This document shows positions 9,575-18,668 of a DNA stretch of 64,000 nt, in pieces. The DNA lies in the NCBI RefSeq assembly GCF_019635935.1, contig NZ_JAHBYN010000001.1, positions 496,001 through 560,000 of the forward strand, read 5' to 3'. This DNA is from Parvibaculum sp. (lineage in GTDB: Bacteria; Pseudomonadota; Alphaproteobacteria; Parvibaculales; Parvibaculaceae). How positions within the stretch are numbered: the stretch's first letter is position 1; the number at the start of each line of letters is the position of its first letter. The position numbers were made by a program, and so were the translations under genes. The notes under the pieces are model-generated. The model saw only the letters and a list, made by a program, of their open reading frames with translations. It did not search any database and was not told the DNA's origin.

Positions 9575-10785
9575 ACCCGCTCGATCACCATGGCGATGCC
9601 CTGCCCGACGCCAATGCACATCGTGCACAGCGCATAGCGCCCGCCGCGCTTTTCGAGCTCGTACATCGCCGTCGTCACAAGCCGCGCCCCGCTCATGCCG
9701 AGTGGATGGCCGAGCGCAATCGCGCCGCCATTCGGGTTGACGTGTTCGGCATCGTCCGGCAATCCGAGGTCGCGCATCACCGCAAGACCTTGCGACGCAA
9801 ACGCCTCATTGAGTTCGATCACATCGATATCGCCAATATTGAGCCCGGCCTTTTCCAGCACCTTGCGGCTCGCCGGTGCAGGCCCGATGCCCATGATGCG
9901 CGGCGGCACGCCCGCCGTCGCCATCGCGACAATCCGCGCGCGTGGCGTCAGACCATGCGTCTCCGCCGCTTCCGCCGAGGCAAGGATCAGCGCACAGGCG
10001 CCGTCGTTGACGCCCGACGCATTCCCCGCCGTCACGCTGCCACCCTCGCGAAACGGCGCCGGCAATTTCGCCAATGCTTCGAGCGTCGTTTCGGGGCGCG
10101 GATGTTCGTCCGCGCTGACAACCGTCTCGCCCTTCCGCCCCGCAATCGTCACCGGCACGATTTCCGCGGCAAAGCGCCCCGCTTCCATCGCCTTGCCGGC
10201 CTTTTGCTGGCTCCGCCACGCAAACGCATCCTGGTCGGCGCGTGAAATCTGGAAATCCTCGGCGACGTTCTCGGCCGTCTCCGGCATCGAGTCGACGCCG
10301 TATTGCCGCTTCATCAGCGGGTTGACGAAACGCCAGCCGATCGTCGTGTCGTAAATCTGCGCATCGCGCGCATAGGCCGCCGTCGCCTTCCCCATCACGA
10401 AGGGCGCGCGCGACATGCTCTCGACGCCGCCGGCAACGGCGAGCGCCGTCTCGCCGGACTTGATCGCCCGCGCCGCGGTGCCGACCGCATCCATGCCCGA
10501 GCCGCACAGCCGGTTGATCGTTGTGCCCGACACCGTTTCGGGCAAACCCGCCAGCAGCGACGACATCCGCGCCACATTGCGGTTGTCCTCGCCCGCCTGG
10601 TTGGCGCAGCCGAAAATCACATCGTCGACCCGCTCCCAGTTGACGCCCGGATTACGCTCAATCAGCGCCATCAGCGGCACCGCGCCGAGGTCGTCGGCGC
10701 GCATACCGGCCAGCGCCCCGCCATAACGCCCGATCGGCGTCCTGACGGCGTCGCAAATGAAAGCGTCCTTGATCTGATGGCTCAT
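9571..10785 (-). CDS. pcaF: 3-oxoadipyl-CoA thiolase / acetyl-CoA acetyltransferase
   Basis: 404 residues. Thiolase of the PcaF type, which cleaves 3-oxoadipyl-CoA to succinyl-CoA and acetyl-CoA at the end of the beta-ketoadipate pathway. The nucleophilic Cys lies in [12 protein letters not shown], the active-site His in [11 protein letters not shown] and the second Cys in [10 protein letters not shown]. The segments [15 protein letters not shown] and [12 protein letters not shown] are characteristic of PcaF rather than PhaA or FadA. No other pca genes are nearby, so a general beta-ketothiolase role cannot be excluded. It abuts the EAL gene tail to tail. Confidence 0.88.
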   Translation of the reverse strand: MSHQIKDAFICDAVRTPIGRYGGALAGMRADDLGAVPLMALIERNPGVNWERVDDVIFGCANQAGEDNRNVARMSSLLAGLPETVSGTTINRLCGSGMDAVGTAARAIKSGETALAVAGGVESMSRAPFVMGKATAAYARDAQIYDTTIGWRFVNPLMKRQYGVDSMPETAENVAEDFQISRADQDAFAWRSQQKAGKAMEAGRFAAEIVPVTIAGRKGETVVSADEHPRPETTLEALAKLPAPFREGGSVTAGNASGVNDGACALILASAEAAETHGLTPRARIVAMATAGVPPRIMGIGPAPASRKVLEKAGLNIGDIDVIELNEAFASQGLAVMRDLGLPDDAEHVNPNGGAIALGHPLGMSGARLVTTAMYELEKRGGRYALCTMCIGVGQGIAMVIERV

Positions 10786-10854
10786 CGCCCGGCCTCCGTT
10801 GAAGTCGAAGGCCGCAACCTAGATCATTTTGTCGGGAAGGAAAACGCTGCGCCC

Positions 10855-11991
10855 TCAGGCGACGTTCTGGTTCCGGACCGCCGGCGCCGGCGCAGCCAGC
10901 CGCCCCAGCTTGTCGATCATCGTATCGAGATCGTCGGCCTCGACCTGCTCGAACGCCTCCTTGAGGCCCTCCAGCACATGGAACCGGAAAAGCGGCAGGT
11001 CCAGCGACCCGTCGCTGCTGCGCACCGCATGGAACGTGTCGAGCACGGTGCGGAACGCCGGATAAAGCGCCTCGGGCATGCCCGCCCGCGCATAGACGGC
11101 GCGGAAACCGAGCGCGCCGACATCGTGAATGAGCCGCCAGATGCGATCCTGCGGAACGCTGGTCAGTTCGGCGAAGGCCGCCTCGACGAAGTTCATGTTG
11201 CCGGTGCCGGCCGCGCGCAGGATCAGCGTCGCCGACAGGCGCTTGTTCTCGATCAGTTGCGTCACCAGCGCGCGCATGTCGTCGTCGTTCATGCGCGTGA
11301 TCGCTTCGGTGGTCGTGCGTTCGCGCGCCTGTTCTTCCAGCGTCGCGGCGGTGCGGCCGTCCATTTCGTGATGCTCGATCAGATATTCGCGCATCTGCTC
11401 GGAAACCATTGCGATCAGCCGTTCGACAAGCATCGCCGGCAATTCGTTGCGCTGCACCAGCGGCGCCGCCACATCGGCATCGTCCGCATAGCGCTCGACC
11501 AGCATCGTCGCCGCTTCCTCGTTGATGATCGCGCCCGCATTGGCGATCAGCCGGAGCACGGCCGAGCGGTCGCCTTTCAGCGCCAGCGCTTCGGAAACGG
11601 GTGCGGCCACCTGCGGCCGCCCGGCAATCGCGCATTGCTTGGCGGGGCTGCCGTAATAGACGAGGCCCGCCAGGTCTTCGTCGGTCAGCACCGGCGAGCG
11701 TTCGAGAACGGGAATGGCAACCGCGTCGATATCGCGCGCAAGCTGCAGCACGATGTTGCGCGGCGCGTCCGGCACGTCGTTGAGGCAGCGCGACAGCGCC
11801 TCGCGCACATTGACGGCGACGTCATGCACCAGATAGCCGAGAATTTCGTGCGCCAGCTCGCGCTCGCGCGGCGCCAGCTCGATCTCCTTGAACTGTGTCG
11901 CGACCTTGGCGGCAACTTCGGCCCGCGCGTCTTCCGACGGGTCGGACAGCAGCCGTTCCACATCGGCGATCGTCAGCTTCTTGTCGCTCAT
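10855..11991 (-). CDS. DUF2336 domain protein
   Basis: 378 residues of helical, HEAT-like sequence typical of DUF2336, a family of unknown function found mostly in Alphaproteobacteria. It opens MSDKKLTIADVERLLSDPS and shows repeated paired helices such as VVGDVAVNVREALSRCL-type and ISNAGAIINEEAAT-type units, with no signal peptide. The start at 11991 is preferred because GGGGGG lies just upstream; the frame extends to 12060 without a ribosome site. Single gene; the 147 bp upstream is a divergent region shared with the CoA-transferase gene. Confidence 0.8.
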   Translation of the reverse strand: MSDKKLTIADVERLLSDPSEDARAEVAAKVATQFKEIELAPRERELAHEILGYLVHDVAVNVREALSRCLNDVPDAPRNIVLQLARDIDAVAIPVLERSPVLTDEDLAGLVYYGSPAKQCAIAGRPQVAAPVSEALALKGDRSAVLRLIANAGAIINEEAATMLVERYADDADVAAPLVQRNELPAMLVERLIAMVSEQMREYLIEHHEMDGRTAATLEEQARERTTTEAITRMNDDDMRALVTQLIENKRLSATLILRAAGTGNMNFVEAAFAELTSVPQDRIWRLIHDVGALGFRAVYARAGMPEALYPAFRTVLDTFHAVRSSDGSLDLPLFRFHVLEGLKEAFEQVEADDLDTMIDKLGRLAAPAPAVRNQNVA

Positions 11992-12207
11992 CTGGCCCCC
12001 CGGCCCCACCTTGACGGTCGGCGCGCCCCGGAAAACGGGACGGCGCAATTCCATAACCAAGCCTAGTCCGAACCGCTTAATGAACGGTTTACGTTAATGG
12101 CTGTGGACAACGGGAATCGGGCGCATACCGGCGACTTTTTGACTCCCCCGCCGTTTCATGGATGATCCGCCCCAACAAGAAATTCAGCCAAACGGGGATC
12201 GGACATC

Positions 12208-13407
12208 ATGCTTGAGGGCCTCAAGGTCGTGGAAATGGCCACCTATATCGCCGCGCCCGGCGCCGGCGGCATTCTGGCCGATTGGGGCGCGGACGTAATC
12301 AAGATCGAGCCGCTGTCCGGCTGCCCCATGCGCTACACCATGGCCAACATGGGCGCCGACCACCTGAAGGGTTCGCCGATCTTCGATCTCGACAATCGCG
12401 GCAAGAAGGGCCTCGCCATCAACACCGCGACGCCGGAAGGCGTCGAGGCCGTGAAGCGGCTGGTGAAAGACGCCGACGTCTTCATCACCAATGTCCGCCC
12501 CGGCGGCCTCGAACGCGCCGGTCTCGACTACAAGGCGCTCGCCGAAGTGAACCCGCGCCTCGTCTATGCCAGCGTCACCGGCTACGGCCTCGAAGGCCCG
12601 GACCGCGACAAGCCCGGCTTCGACATCGCCGCCTTCTATGCCCGCTCCGGCGTCGGCTGGCTGCAGACGGTCAAGGGTCAGGAACCGACGACGCTCAGGA
12701 CCGGCATCGGCGACCACACCACCAGCATGGCGACCGTCGGCGGCATTCTCGCCGCCCTTTTCGAACGCGAGAAATCCGGCAAGGGCCGCCTCGTCGAAGC
12801 CTCGCTGCTGCGCGTCGGCGTCTATGCGGCGGGCTCCGACACCGCCGTCCAGCTTCGCTACGGCAAGCTCGGCTCCACCAAGCCCCGCCTCGAAACCATC
12901 GCCCCCTTGAACAACTTCTTCCACACGAAGGACGGATGGATCGTCATCGTGCCCCGCCAGGGCACCGTCGACTGGACCGCCGTCTGCCGCGTCATCGGCA
13001 AGCCGGGGCTCGAAAAGGACCCGCGCTTCGACAGCCCGAAGACGCGCCGCGCCAACGCCGCCGAACTGGTCCACATTCTCGACGCCGCCTTCGCCGAACA
13101 CGACACCGAATACTGGCGCGCGAAGCTCGACGCCGAAGACATGATCTGGGCCCCGCTGATGCGCCCCGCCGATGTCTATGCCGATCCGCAGGCCCATGCC
13201 GCCGGCGCCTATGTCGAGGTGATGGAGGAAGGCGGCAACGGCACCTACATCGCCCCCGCCTCGCCGATCCGCTTCCCCGGCGCCGAACCCGAAGGCCCGC
13301 GCGCCGCCGCGCCGATACTCGGCGAACACACCGTCGAAACATTGAAGGCGGCCGGCTTCGCCGACGCCGAAATCGAAAATCTCCGCAAGGCCGGCGCCAT
13401 CGCATAG
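12208..13407 (+). CDS. CaiB/BaiF family III CoA-transferase
   Basis: 399 residues, normal for family III CoA-transferases, which move CoA between carboxylic acids. Landmarks are VVEMATYIAAPGAGGILADWGADVIKIEP, the NRGKKGLAIN segment, DVFITNVRPGGLERAGLDY (where the catalytic Asp normally resides) and VYASVTGYGLEGPDRDKPG. The substrate cannot be read from sequence. It is followed after 25 bp by yghU on the same strand, suggesting co-transcription. Confidence 0.9.
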   Translation: MLEGLKVVEMATYIAAPGAGGILADWGADVIKIEPLSGCPMRYTMANMGADHLKGSPIFDLDNRGKKGLAINTATPEGVEAVKRLVKDADVFITNVRPGGLERAGLDYKALAEVNPRLVYASVTGYGLEGPDRDKPGFDIAAFYARSGVGWLQTVKGQEPTTLRTGIGDHTTSMATVGGILAALFEREKSGKGRLVEASLLRVGVYAAGSDTAVQLRYGKLGSTKPRLETIAPLNNFFHTKDGWIVIVPRQGTVDWTAVCRVIGKPGLEKDPRFDSPKTRRANAAELVHILDAAFAEHDTEYWRAKLDAEDMIWAPLMRPADVYADPQAHAAGAYVEVMEEGGNGTYIAPASPIRFPGAEPEGPRAAAPILGEHTVETLKAAGFADAEIENLRKAGAIA

Positions 13408-13432
13408 CCGGATTGGAAAAAGGAAACGCTTG

Positions 13433-14299
13433 ATGAGCGACACCGATTACACGCCGCCGAAAGTCTGGGTCTGGGAAACCGACAAGAACGCCAACCGCTT
13501 CTCCAACATCAATCGTCCGATCGCCGGTCCGACGCATGACAAGGAACTTCCCGTAGGCAAGCACCCGTTCCAGCTCTATTCGCTGGCGACGCCGAACGGC
13601 GTCAAGGTCACGGTGATGCTCGAAGAGCTGCTGGAAGCCGGTCACAAGGGCGCCGAATACGACGCCTGGCTGATCAACATTTCGGAAGGCCACCAGTTCG
13701 GCTCGGGCTTCGTCGCCGTCAATCCGAATTCGAAAATCCCGGCGCTGATGGACCGTTCCACCAACCCGCCGACCCGCATTTTCGAAAGCGGCGCGATGTT
13801 GCTTTACCTCTCGGAGAAATTCGGCGGCGCCTTCATGCCGAAGGATCTCGTGAAGCGCGCCGAAGTCTGGTCATGGCTGATGTGGCAGATGGGCTCCGCG
13901 CCCTATCTCGGCGGCGGCTTCGGCCACTTCTATGCCTATGCGCCCTTCAAGAGCGAATACGCGATCAACCGCTTCGCAATGGAAGTGAAGCGCCAGCTCG
14001 ACGTGCTCGACCGTCAGCTTGCGCAAAGCGAATACATCGCCGGCCCCGACTACACCGTCGCCGACATGGCGATCTGGCCCTGGTACGGCGCACTCGCCAA
14101 GGGCCTGCTCTATGAGGCGGGCGAATTCCTCAGCGTCCATGAATACAAACACGTCAACCGCTGGACCGATCAAATCGCCGAGCGCCCGGCGGTCAAACGC
14201 GGCCGCATGGTCAACCGCGCCTGGGGCGACCCGGCAAGCCAGCTCCCGGAGCGTCACGACGCATCGGATTTCGACAAGGCCGGGAAAACCGGCACATAG
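13433..14299 (+). CDS. yghU: Glutathione-dependent disulfide-bond oxidoreductase (YghU-type GST)
   Basis: 288 residues. Glutathione-transferase fold of the Nu class that reduces disulfides with glutathione. The long N-terminal extension containing VWVWETDKNANRFSNINRP is diagnostic for YghU/YfcG. The thioredoxin-like part has NPNSKIPAL and ESGAMLLYLSEKFG. The helical domain has ADMAIWPWYGAL. Start at 13433 (ATG) with AAGGA upstream. It lies in the same transcription unit as the CoA-transferase. Confidence 0.92.
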   Translation: MSDTDYTPPKVWVWETDKNANRFSNINRPIAGPTHDKELPVGKHPFQLYSLATPNGVKVTVMLEELLEAGHKGAEYDAWLINISEGHQFGSGFVAVNPNSKIPALMDRSTNPPTRIFESGAMLLYLSEKFGGAFMPKDLVKRAEVWSWLMWQMGSAPYLGGGFGHFYAYAPFKSEYAINRFAMEVKRQLDVLDRQLAQSEYIAGPDYTVADMAIWPWYGALAKGLLYEAGEFLSVHEYKHVNRWTDQIAERPAVKRGRMVNRAWGDPASQLPERHDASDFDKAGKTGT

Positions 14300-14357
14300 G
14301 CCGGGCAGCAATTGCATGACATGACGTGACGGCGCGGAAGGCGGATAAAACCCCAAA

Positions 14358-16373
14358 ATGAGTTCAACGGCCTTCCGTCCGGGCATTCAGGGCTTGCGCG
14401 CCGTCGCCGTGCTGACGGTGTTGATCTTTCACGTCTGGCCGGCCGCCATGCCCGGCGGCTATGTCGGCGTCGATGTCTTCTTCGTCATCTCGGGCTACCT
14501 GATCACCGGCCTCTTGCTGCGCGAGCTTGAGCGCGACCGCACCATCGGCATCGCGCGCTTCTATGCGCGCCGCATCCGCCGCCTGCTTCCTGCCTCGACG
14601 CTGGTGCTGGTTGCCGTCGCACTGCTGACCTTCACCCTGCCGCCGCCGCAATGGCGCGGCGTCGCATGGGAAGTCGTCGCCAGCGCGCTCTATTTCGAAA
14701 ACTGGTGGCTTGCCGCGCAATCGGTCGACTATCTGGCCGCCGACAACGCGCCGGGACCGCTCCAGCATTTCTGGTCGCTCTCCATCGAGGAACAATTCTA
14801 TTTCGTCTGGCCGCTGCTGATGATCGCGGGCGGCGCGCTCTGCACGCGCCGCAACTGGCCGTTGCGGCCGGTGCTCGGCGCGGCACTCGGCACGGTCTTC
14901 GTCATTTCTCTGGCTCTATCGGTCCACGAAACCATCCACGCGCCGCAAGCCGCCTATTTCGTTTCGCACACGCGCTTCTGGGAACTGGCGCTGGGCGGCC
15001 TGCTTGCGGTCGCCGGCGCGCGCGCGACGATACCGGGCGAAGCAGCAAAAATCGTGGCGGCGCTTGTCGGCCTCGCCGCCATCGCGGCTTCGGCGATGCT
15101 TTATTCCGGCGCCACCGCCTTTCCGGGCTACGCCGCGCTGCTGCCGACGCTCGGCACGGCACTGGTGCTGATGAGCGGCAGCGCGGCGGCGCGCTTCGCC
15201 CCGCACCGCCTGCTCGAAAACCGCGCCGCCATGTGGATCGGCGACCTTGCCTATTCGATTTATCTCTGGCACTGGCCGGCGATTGTTTTCTATCGCGCAT
15301 GGACCGGCAACGTGCCCGGCCTTTGGGACGGCTTCATGCTGATCGCCGTTTCGGTCTTCCTCGCCGCACTGTCGAAACATTACGTCGAGGATCGTTTTCG
15401 CGAACGCGGCGCGACGCCCGCCATCGCCCGCAGTCTCGCGGGCGGGTTTGCGACGATCCTGCTCTGCCTCGCATCGGCGGCCGTCGTCTTCGCCGTGATC
15501 GAAAGCCAGCGCCCCGGCGAACTGACGGCGCGGAACTATCCCGGCGCCGCCGCTCTCACCGACGCCGCGCCGGTGCCGGCCGGCATCGCGCCCGCGCCGC
15601 CGCTGTCGCAAGTGCTCGAGGACATCGCCGCCGCCTATTCGAACGGTTGCCATCTCGACATCGGCGAGACCGAACCGCGCGTCTGCGGCTACGGCGCGCC
15701 TGACGGCGGCTTTCACATCATGCTGATCGGCGACTCCCATGCCGCAAGCTGGCTTCCGGCCTTCGACAAGCTGGCCGGTGCGCGCGGCTGGCGGATGACG
15801 GCGCACACCAAATCCGCCTGCCCGATGGTCCTCGGCAGGCTCGCCAAGGATCCGTCATGCTTCGTCTGGGGCGAAAACATGCTGCGTGAAGTCGCGCGCG
15901 AGAAACCCGATCTTGTCGTGCTGGCGATGTCGGCCGACAACATGATCGTGGGCGGCGGCACGCGCGAGGAACGCTTCCCGCTGCTGGTCGCCGCCATGCG
16001 CCGCACCGTCGAGGCCCTGCGCGCCGAAGGCGCTTCCGTTGCGGTCATGCGCGACACGCCGCGCTTCGCTTTCGATCCGCCCACCTGCCTGTCCGCAGAT
16101 CCCGGCTGCGCCGCCCGCGAGGCCGATGCGTTTCCGCTTCCCGACCCGATGCCGTCTGCCTTCGGCCGCGATCCCGCCGTGCCGGTGATCGACATGACGC
16201 ACGCCTTCTGCGCCGACGGCACATGCCCGATGGTCGTCGGCAACGTCACCGTCTGGCGCGACTATCACCACTTCACGCAAACCTACGCCCACACCCTCGC
16301 CCCGGCCCTCGGCCGCGAACTCGACAAGGCAATAGCCGCCCTCCCCGGCGAACCCCAACGCGCCGCACAGTAG
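14358..16373 (+). CDS. OafA/YrhL-type acyltransferase with C-terminal SGNH domain
   Basis: 671 residues. The N-terminal half is a multi-pass acyltransferase_3 membrane domain opening with GIQGLRAVAVLTVLIFHVWP, whose His is catalytic, followed by GVDVFFVISGYLITG. From about residue 445 an SGNH hydrolase-like periplasmic domain begins with IMLIGDSHAASWLP and closes with the DxxH element of DYHHFTQTYA. Such fused proteins O-acylate lipopolysaccharide, exopolysaccharide or peptidoglycan. It has its own gap upstream (58 bp) and no glycan genes nearby, so the acceptor is unknown. Confidence 0.9.
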   Translation: MSSTAFRPGIQGLRAVAVLTVLIFHVWPAAMPGGYVGVDVFFVISGYLITGLLLRELERDRTIGIARFYARRIRRLLPASTLVLVAVALLTFTLPPPQWRGVAWEVVASALYFENWWLAAQSVDYLAADNAPGPLQHFWSLSIEEQFYFVWPLLMIAGGALCTRRNWPLRPVLGAALGTVFVISLALSVHETIHAPQAAYFVSHTRFWELALGGLLAVAGARATIPGEAAKIVAALVGLAAIAASAMLYSGATAFPGYAALLPTLGTALVLMSGSAAARFAPHRLLENRAAMWIGDLAYSIYLWHWPAIVFYRAWTGNVPGLWDGFMLIAVSVFLAALSKHYVEDRFRERGATPAIARSLAGGFATILLCLASAAVVFAVIESQRPGELTARNYPGAAALTDAAPVPAGIAPAPPLSQVLEDIAAAYSNGCHLDIGETEPRVCGYGAPDGGFHIMLIGDSHAASWLPAFDKLAGARGWRMTAHTKSACPMVLGRLAKDPSCFVWGENMLREVAREKPDLVVLAMSADNMIVGGGTREERFPLLVAAMRRTVEALRAEGASVAVMRDTPRFAFDPPTCLSADPGCAAREADAFPLPDPMPSAFGRDPAVPVIDMTHAFCADGTCPMVVGNVTVWRDYHHFTQTYAHTLAPALGRELDKAIAALPGEPQRAAQ

Positions 16374-16423
16374 AGCGCGATGCAATAGTTCCCGGAACAA
16401 TAATTTGCATACTGATAAAATAG

Positions 16424-16480
16424 CCCACCCTCCCCAAGGGGAGGGTCAAACGGCCTTCAGCCGTTTGGGGCGGGGGCAGG
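16424..16480. repeat. Intact intergenic palindromic repeat
   Basis: Layout: CCCTCCCC-AA-GGGGAGGG (16428-16445), then a hairpin AAACGGC-CTTCA-GCCGTTT (16448-16466), then GGGGCGGGGG. The conserved outer sequence matches the transposon-interrupted copy at 4998-5015 plus 7280-7317, while the central palindrome differs in sequence but keeps its pairing. It lies in the convergent gap between the acyltransferase and globin genes. Confidence 0.75.
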
Positions 16481-16501
16481 CGCGAAGCGCCGTCCTCCTT
16501 C

Positions 16502-16945
16502 TCACCCCACCAACCTTGGCCCCTTCCGCGCCGGATCGTGCAGCACCGGCTTGAAGAACATGCCGAGTTGCAGGCTCTCGGCAATCCGCCCCGCCTTTTC
16601 GATGAAGCGTTCGGCCGCCTCCGGCGCACAGACTTCCTCGGCCGTCTCGCGGAACAGCATCAGCCAGCGGTCGAAATGTTTCGGCGTCACCTGCTTCAGC
16701 TTCAGATGCGCCCGCATCGGCTGACCTTTGTAGCGCCCGGTCGTCAGCATCACGCTCGACCAGAAATCGATCATCTTCAGGAGATGCGGCTCCCAGTTGT
16801 CGCCGATCACGCCGTCGAAAATCGGCCCGAGCACGGCGTCTGCCCGGATGCGCGTATAGAAGGCGCGCACCAGCCGCTCGATCTCGGCCTCGTCGGTCAC
16901 CGGCCGGTCATCGTCCTTGCACCACACGCCCTGGCTGTCCGTCAT
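16502..16945 (-). CDS. Group III truncated haemoglobin
   Basis: 147 residues, all-helical globin. AFYTRIRADAVLGPIFDGVI is helix A/B, MIDFWSSVMLTTGRYKGQP is the conserved helix with the Trp, and PKHFDRWLMLFRE carries the proximal haem-ligating His. Group III globins bind O2 or NO, and several are linked to NO detoxification. The start is set at 16945 because GGAGG lies 5 bp upstream; the ATG at 16957 is only 12 bp further and lacks one. An NsrR-like operator sits directly upstream and nsrR is divergent, which ties this gene to the nitric-oxide response. Confidence 0.9.
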   Translation of the reverse strand: MTDSQGVWCKDDDRPVTDEAEIERLVRAFYTRIRADAVLGPIFDGVIGDNWEPHLLKMIDFWSSVMLTTGRYKGQPMRAHLKLKQVTPKHFDRWLMLFRETAEEVCAPEAAERFIEKAGRIAESLQLGMFFKPVLHDPARKGPRLVG

Positions 16946-16957
16946 CGCCGCCTCCAT

Positions 16958-16980
16958 AACATGTATTTCAGATATATATT
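16958..16980. promoter_or_regulatory. NsrR operator
   Basis: An 11-1-11 interrupted inverted repeat with half-sites AACATGTATTT and AGATATATATT. Compared with the enterobacterial NsrR consensus (AAGATGYATTT-N-AAATRCATCTT), 10 of 11 and 8 of 11 positions agree. It ends 13 bp upstream of the globin start and overlaps the likely -10 region, as expected for a repressor. It lies 87 bp upstream of nsrR on the other side and could also autoregulate it. Confidence 0.7.
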
Positions 16981-17066
16981 AAATCTGGACAGGTTCGGCC
17001 CCGAAGGCAATACTTCGCCGGCGCCGCCGCCTGCGGCATATCGTCGGCAACGCACGGGAAACCGCC

Positions 17067-17504
17067 ATGCGCCTCACCCTCCACACCGACTACGCGCTGC
17101 GCCTGTTGATGTATCTCGCCGTCAAGCCGGACGGGCGCGCCACCATCCGCGAAGTGGCGGAGACCTACGGCATCTCGCGCAATCATCTGGTCAAGGTCGC
17201 CCATGAGCTTGGCCGCGCCGGCTTCGTCGAAACGCTGCGCGGTCGCGGCGGCGGCCTGAGCCTCGCCCGCCCCGCCGAAGACATCGGCATCGGCAAGGTC
17301 GTGCGCGCGATGGAGGAGGATTTCAGTCTGGTCGAATGTTTCGATCCGCAGACGGATCGTTGCCGCATCAGCCCGTCCTGCCGGCTAAGGCGTCTGCTGC
17401 GCGAGGCGCTTCAGGCTTACATGGATGTGCTGGGCGATGCGACGCTCGCCGATCTCGTCGAGAAGCCGAAGCCGCTCCGCCGCCTGCTGGCGCTCACCGC
17501 CTGA
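17067..17504 (+). CDS. nsrR: Nitric-oxide-sensing Rrf2-family repressor NsrR
   Basis: 145 residues. The N-terminal winged helix-turn-helix opens MRLTLHTDYALRLLMYLAV, with recognition helix ISRNHLVKVAHELGRAGFVE and wing RGRGGGLSLARP. Three cysteines (C91, C99, C105, in VECFDPQTDRC and ISPSC) form the Fe-S cluster site that NO nitrosylates. ECF-N7-C and the IxPxC spacing separate NsrR from IscR. It is divergent from the globin gene with the operator between them. Confidence 0.88.
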   Translation: MRLTLHTDYALRLLMYLAVKPDGRATIREVAETYGISRNHLVKVAHELGRAGFVETLRGRGGGLSLARPAEDIGIGKVVRAMEEDFSLVECFDPQTDRCRISPSCRLRRLLREALQAYMDVLGDATLADLVEKPKPLRRLLALTA

Positions 17505-17507
17505 CGG

Positions 17508-18500
17508 TCAGCCGTAAGAGAAGCCCGATCGCGGCAACAGCCGCGCCCGCTCGCGCCGTTCCTCGGCACGCACCTCGTCGCGCCGCTCATCGCTGCGGTC
17601 GCTCGTCCGCAAACTGTCGCGGCCCTGCGGGATCGGATCGAGCGACGCGAGGATCTCGACCACCGCCGGCGTCAGGTGCAGCGTCGCACCGTAGCGCTGC
17701 GTTCCACTTGTCCCCGCATTTGCGGGATAACTCGGGCTCGGCAGGCTCGCGCCGCGCGTCGCATAGCCCGTCCGCGCGTGTCCCGCCGGCGCCTCGAAAT
17801 GTCCCTCGGCGCGGTTTGTGACAGTTTTTTGACTGTTCGATGACAGTGGCCGGTTTTCGGCTGTCTGTGCGAGCCGCGTCGCGTCGGTATTCTCGTGTTT
17901 GCCGATCAGGTTCGCATAGACCTCGGCGGCGCTGCGCGCCCGCCCCGAACGGTCATAGAAGATCGACTTGTTGGCCGCCGCCGCCGCCGGGAAAAGCGTG
18001 TCCGCACGGGCATTTGGCGTGTCCTCGGCAGCCGAGATCAGCTTCGCCGCGCCGCCCGCGCCAAGGAAATGCGCGATGTAAAGTTCACCCTCGCTTGTCG
18101 CCCGCCCCAGCCGGTTTCCAAGCAGATCCGCGCTTTCCTGCGTATAGGCGCCCGCCATCAGCGCCGAAGTCGCCGCATCGAACCGCAGGGCAAGAATTTC
18201 CTGCCTTTCGGCAGCATTTTCCACCACATAGCGGCCATTGGCGTTGCAACAGATCGCTTCCGCATAGCGTCCGAGCCCGAGCTCCGCGCCATATTTTTTC
18301 AGCGTGCCGAGCCAGCTCTGTTCGGTGAACTGGAACAGGCCGGAGGCCGACGAAGTACTTGATTTTGCTTGGGTATCGAGGCTCGACTCGCGCATCGCGG
18401 TCTTCAGCAGATAGTCGAAATCGGCGCCCGTCCGCTCGCTCGCTTGCACAAGCGCGGCATGGATCGTCTGCGGTCCGCCAATGATTTCGACAAGGCTCAT
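17508..18500 (-). CDS. Lytic transglycosylase (SLT-like), probable flagellum/envelope-associated
   Basis: 330 residues. The N-terminal 180 residues form an SLT/lysozyme-like fold. The catalytic Glu38 is in KTAMRESSLDTQA and is followed by SGLFQFTEQSWL, the equivalent of the GLMQ motif. The enzyme would cleave peptidoglycan glycan strands. There is no obvious cleavable signal peptide, as in other alphaproteobacterial members exported with surface apparatuses. The C-terminal half is disordered, rich in Ser, Pro and Arg. A consensus sigma-54 promoter lies 35 bp upstream of the start. The gene converges on nsrR with a 3-bp gap. Confidence 0.8.
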   Translation of the reverse strand: MSLVEIIGGPQTIHAALVQASERTGADFDYLLKTAMRESSLDTQAKSSTSSASGLFQFTEQSWLGTLKKYGAELGLGRYAEAICCNANGRYVVENAAERQEILALRFDAATSALMAGAYTQESADLLGNRLGRATSEGELYIAHFLGAGGAAKLISAAEDTPNARADTLFPAAAAANKSIFYDRSGRARSAAEVYANLIGKHENTDATRLAQTAENRPLSSNSQKTVTNRAEGHFEAPAGHARTGYATRGASLPSPSYPANAGTSGTQRYGATLHLTPAVVEILASLDPIPQGRDSLRTSDRSDERRDEVRAEERRERARLLPRSGFSYG

Positions 18501-18534
18501 CGGGCCATTTCCCTTTCGTCTCGCGAATGAGGTC

Positions 18535-18549
18535 GCAAGCCCCGTGCCA
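18535..18549 (-). promoter_or_regulatory. Sigma-54 (RpoN) promoter of the lytic transglycosylase gene
   Basis: On the minus strand this reads TGGCACGGGGCTTGC, a complete match to TGGCACG-N4-TTGC with the invariant GG and GC ten bases apart. Initiation about 12 bp downstream would give a leader of roughly 20-25 nt before the ATG at 18500. Confidence 0.8.
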
Positions 18550-18668
18550 CGCGCTTTCGGCAGGTTTCCGGCATTTTTTTAAGGAGCGTTTCTCCGCATC
18601 CGCGTTAAGCTTGATCAAAAGCGCGCTTGAAGCGCGCGACGGGATGCTTCAGGGGGAGGAACGGCCGA

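Noticed and set aside
12069-12105. CtrA-type TTAA-N7-TTAA box before the CoA-transferase gene
   Set aside because: The TTAA elements in this gap are 13 bases apart, not 7.
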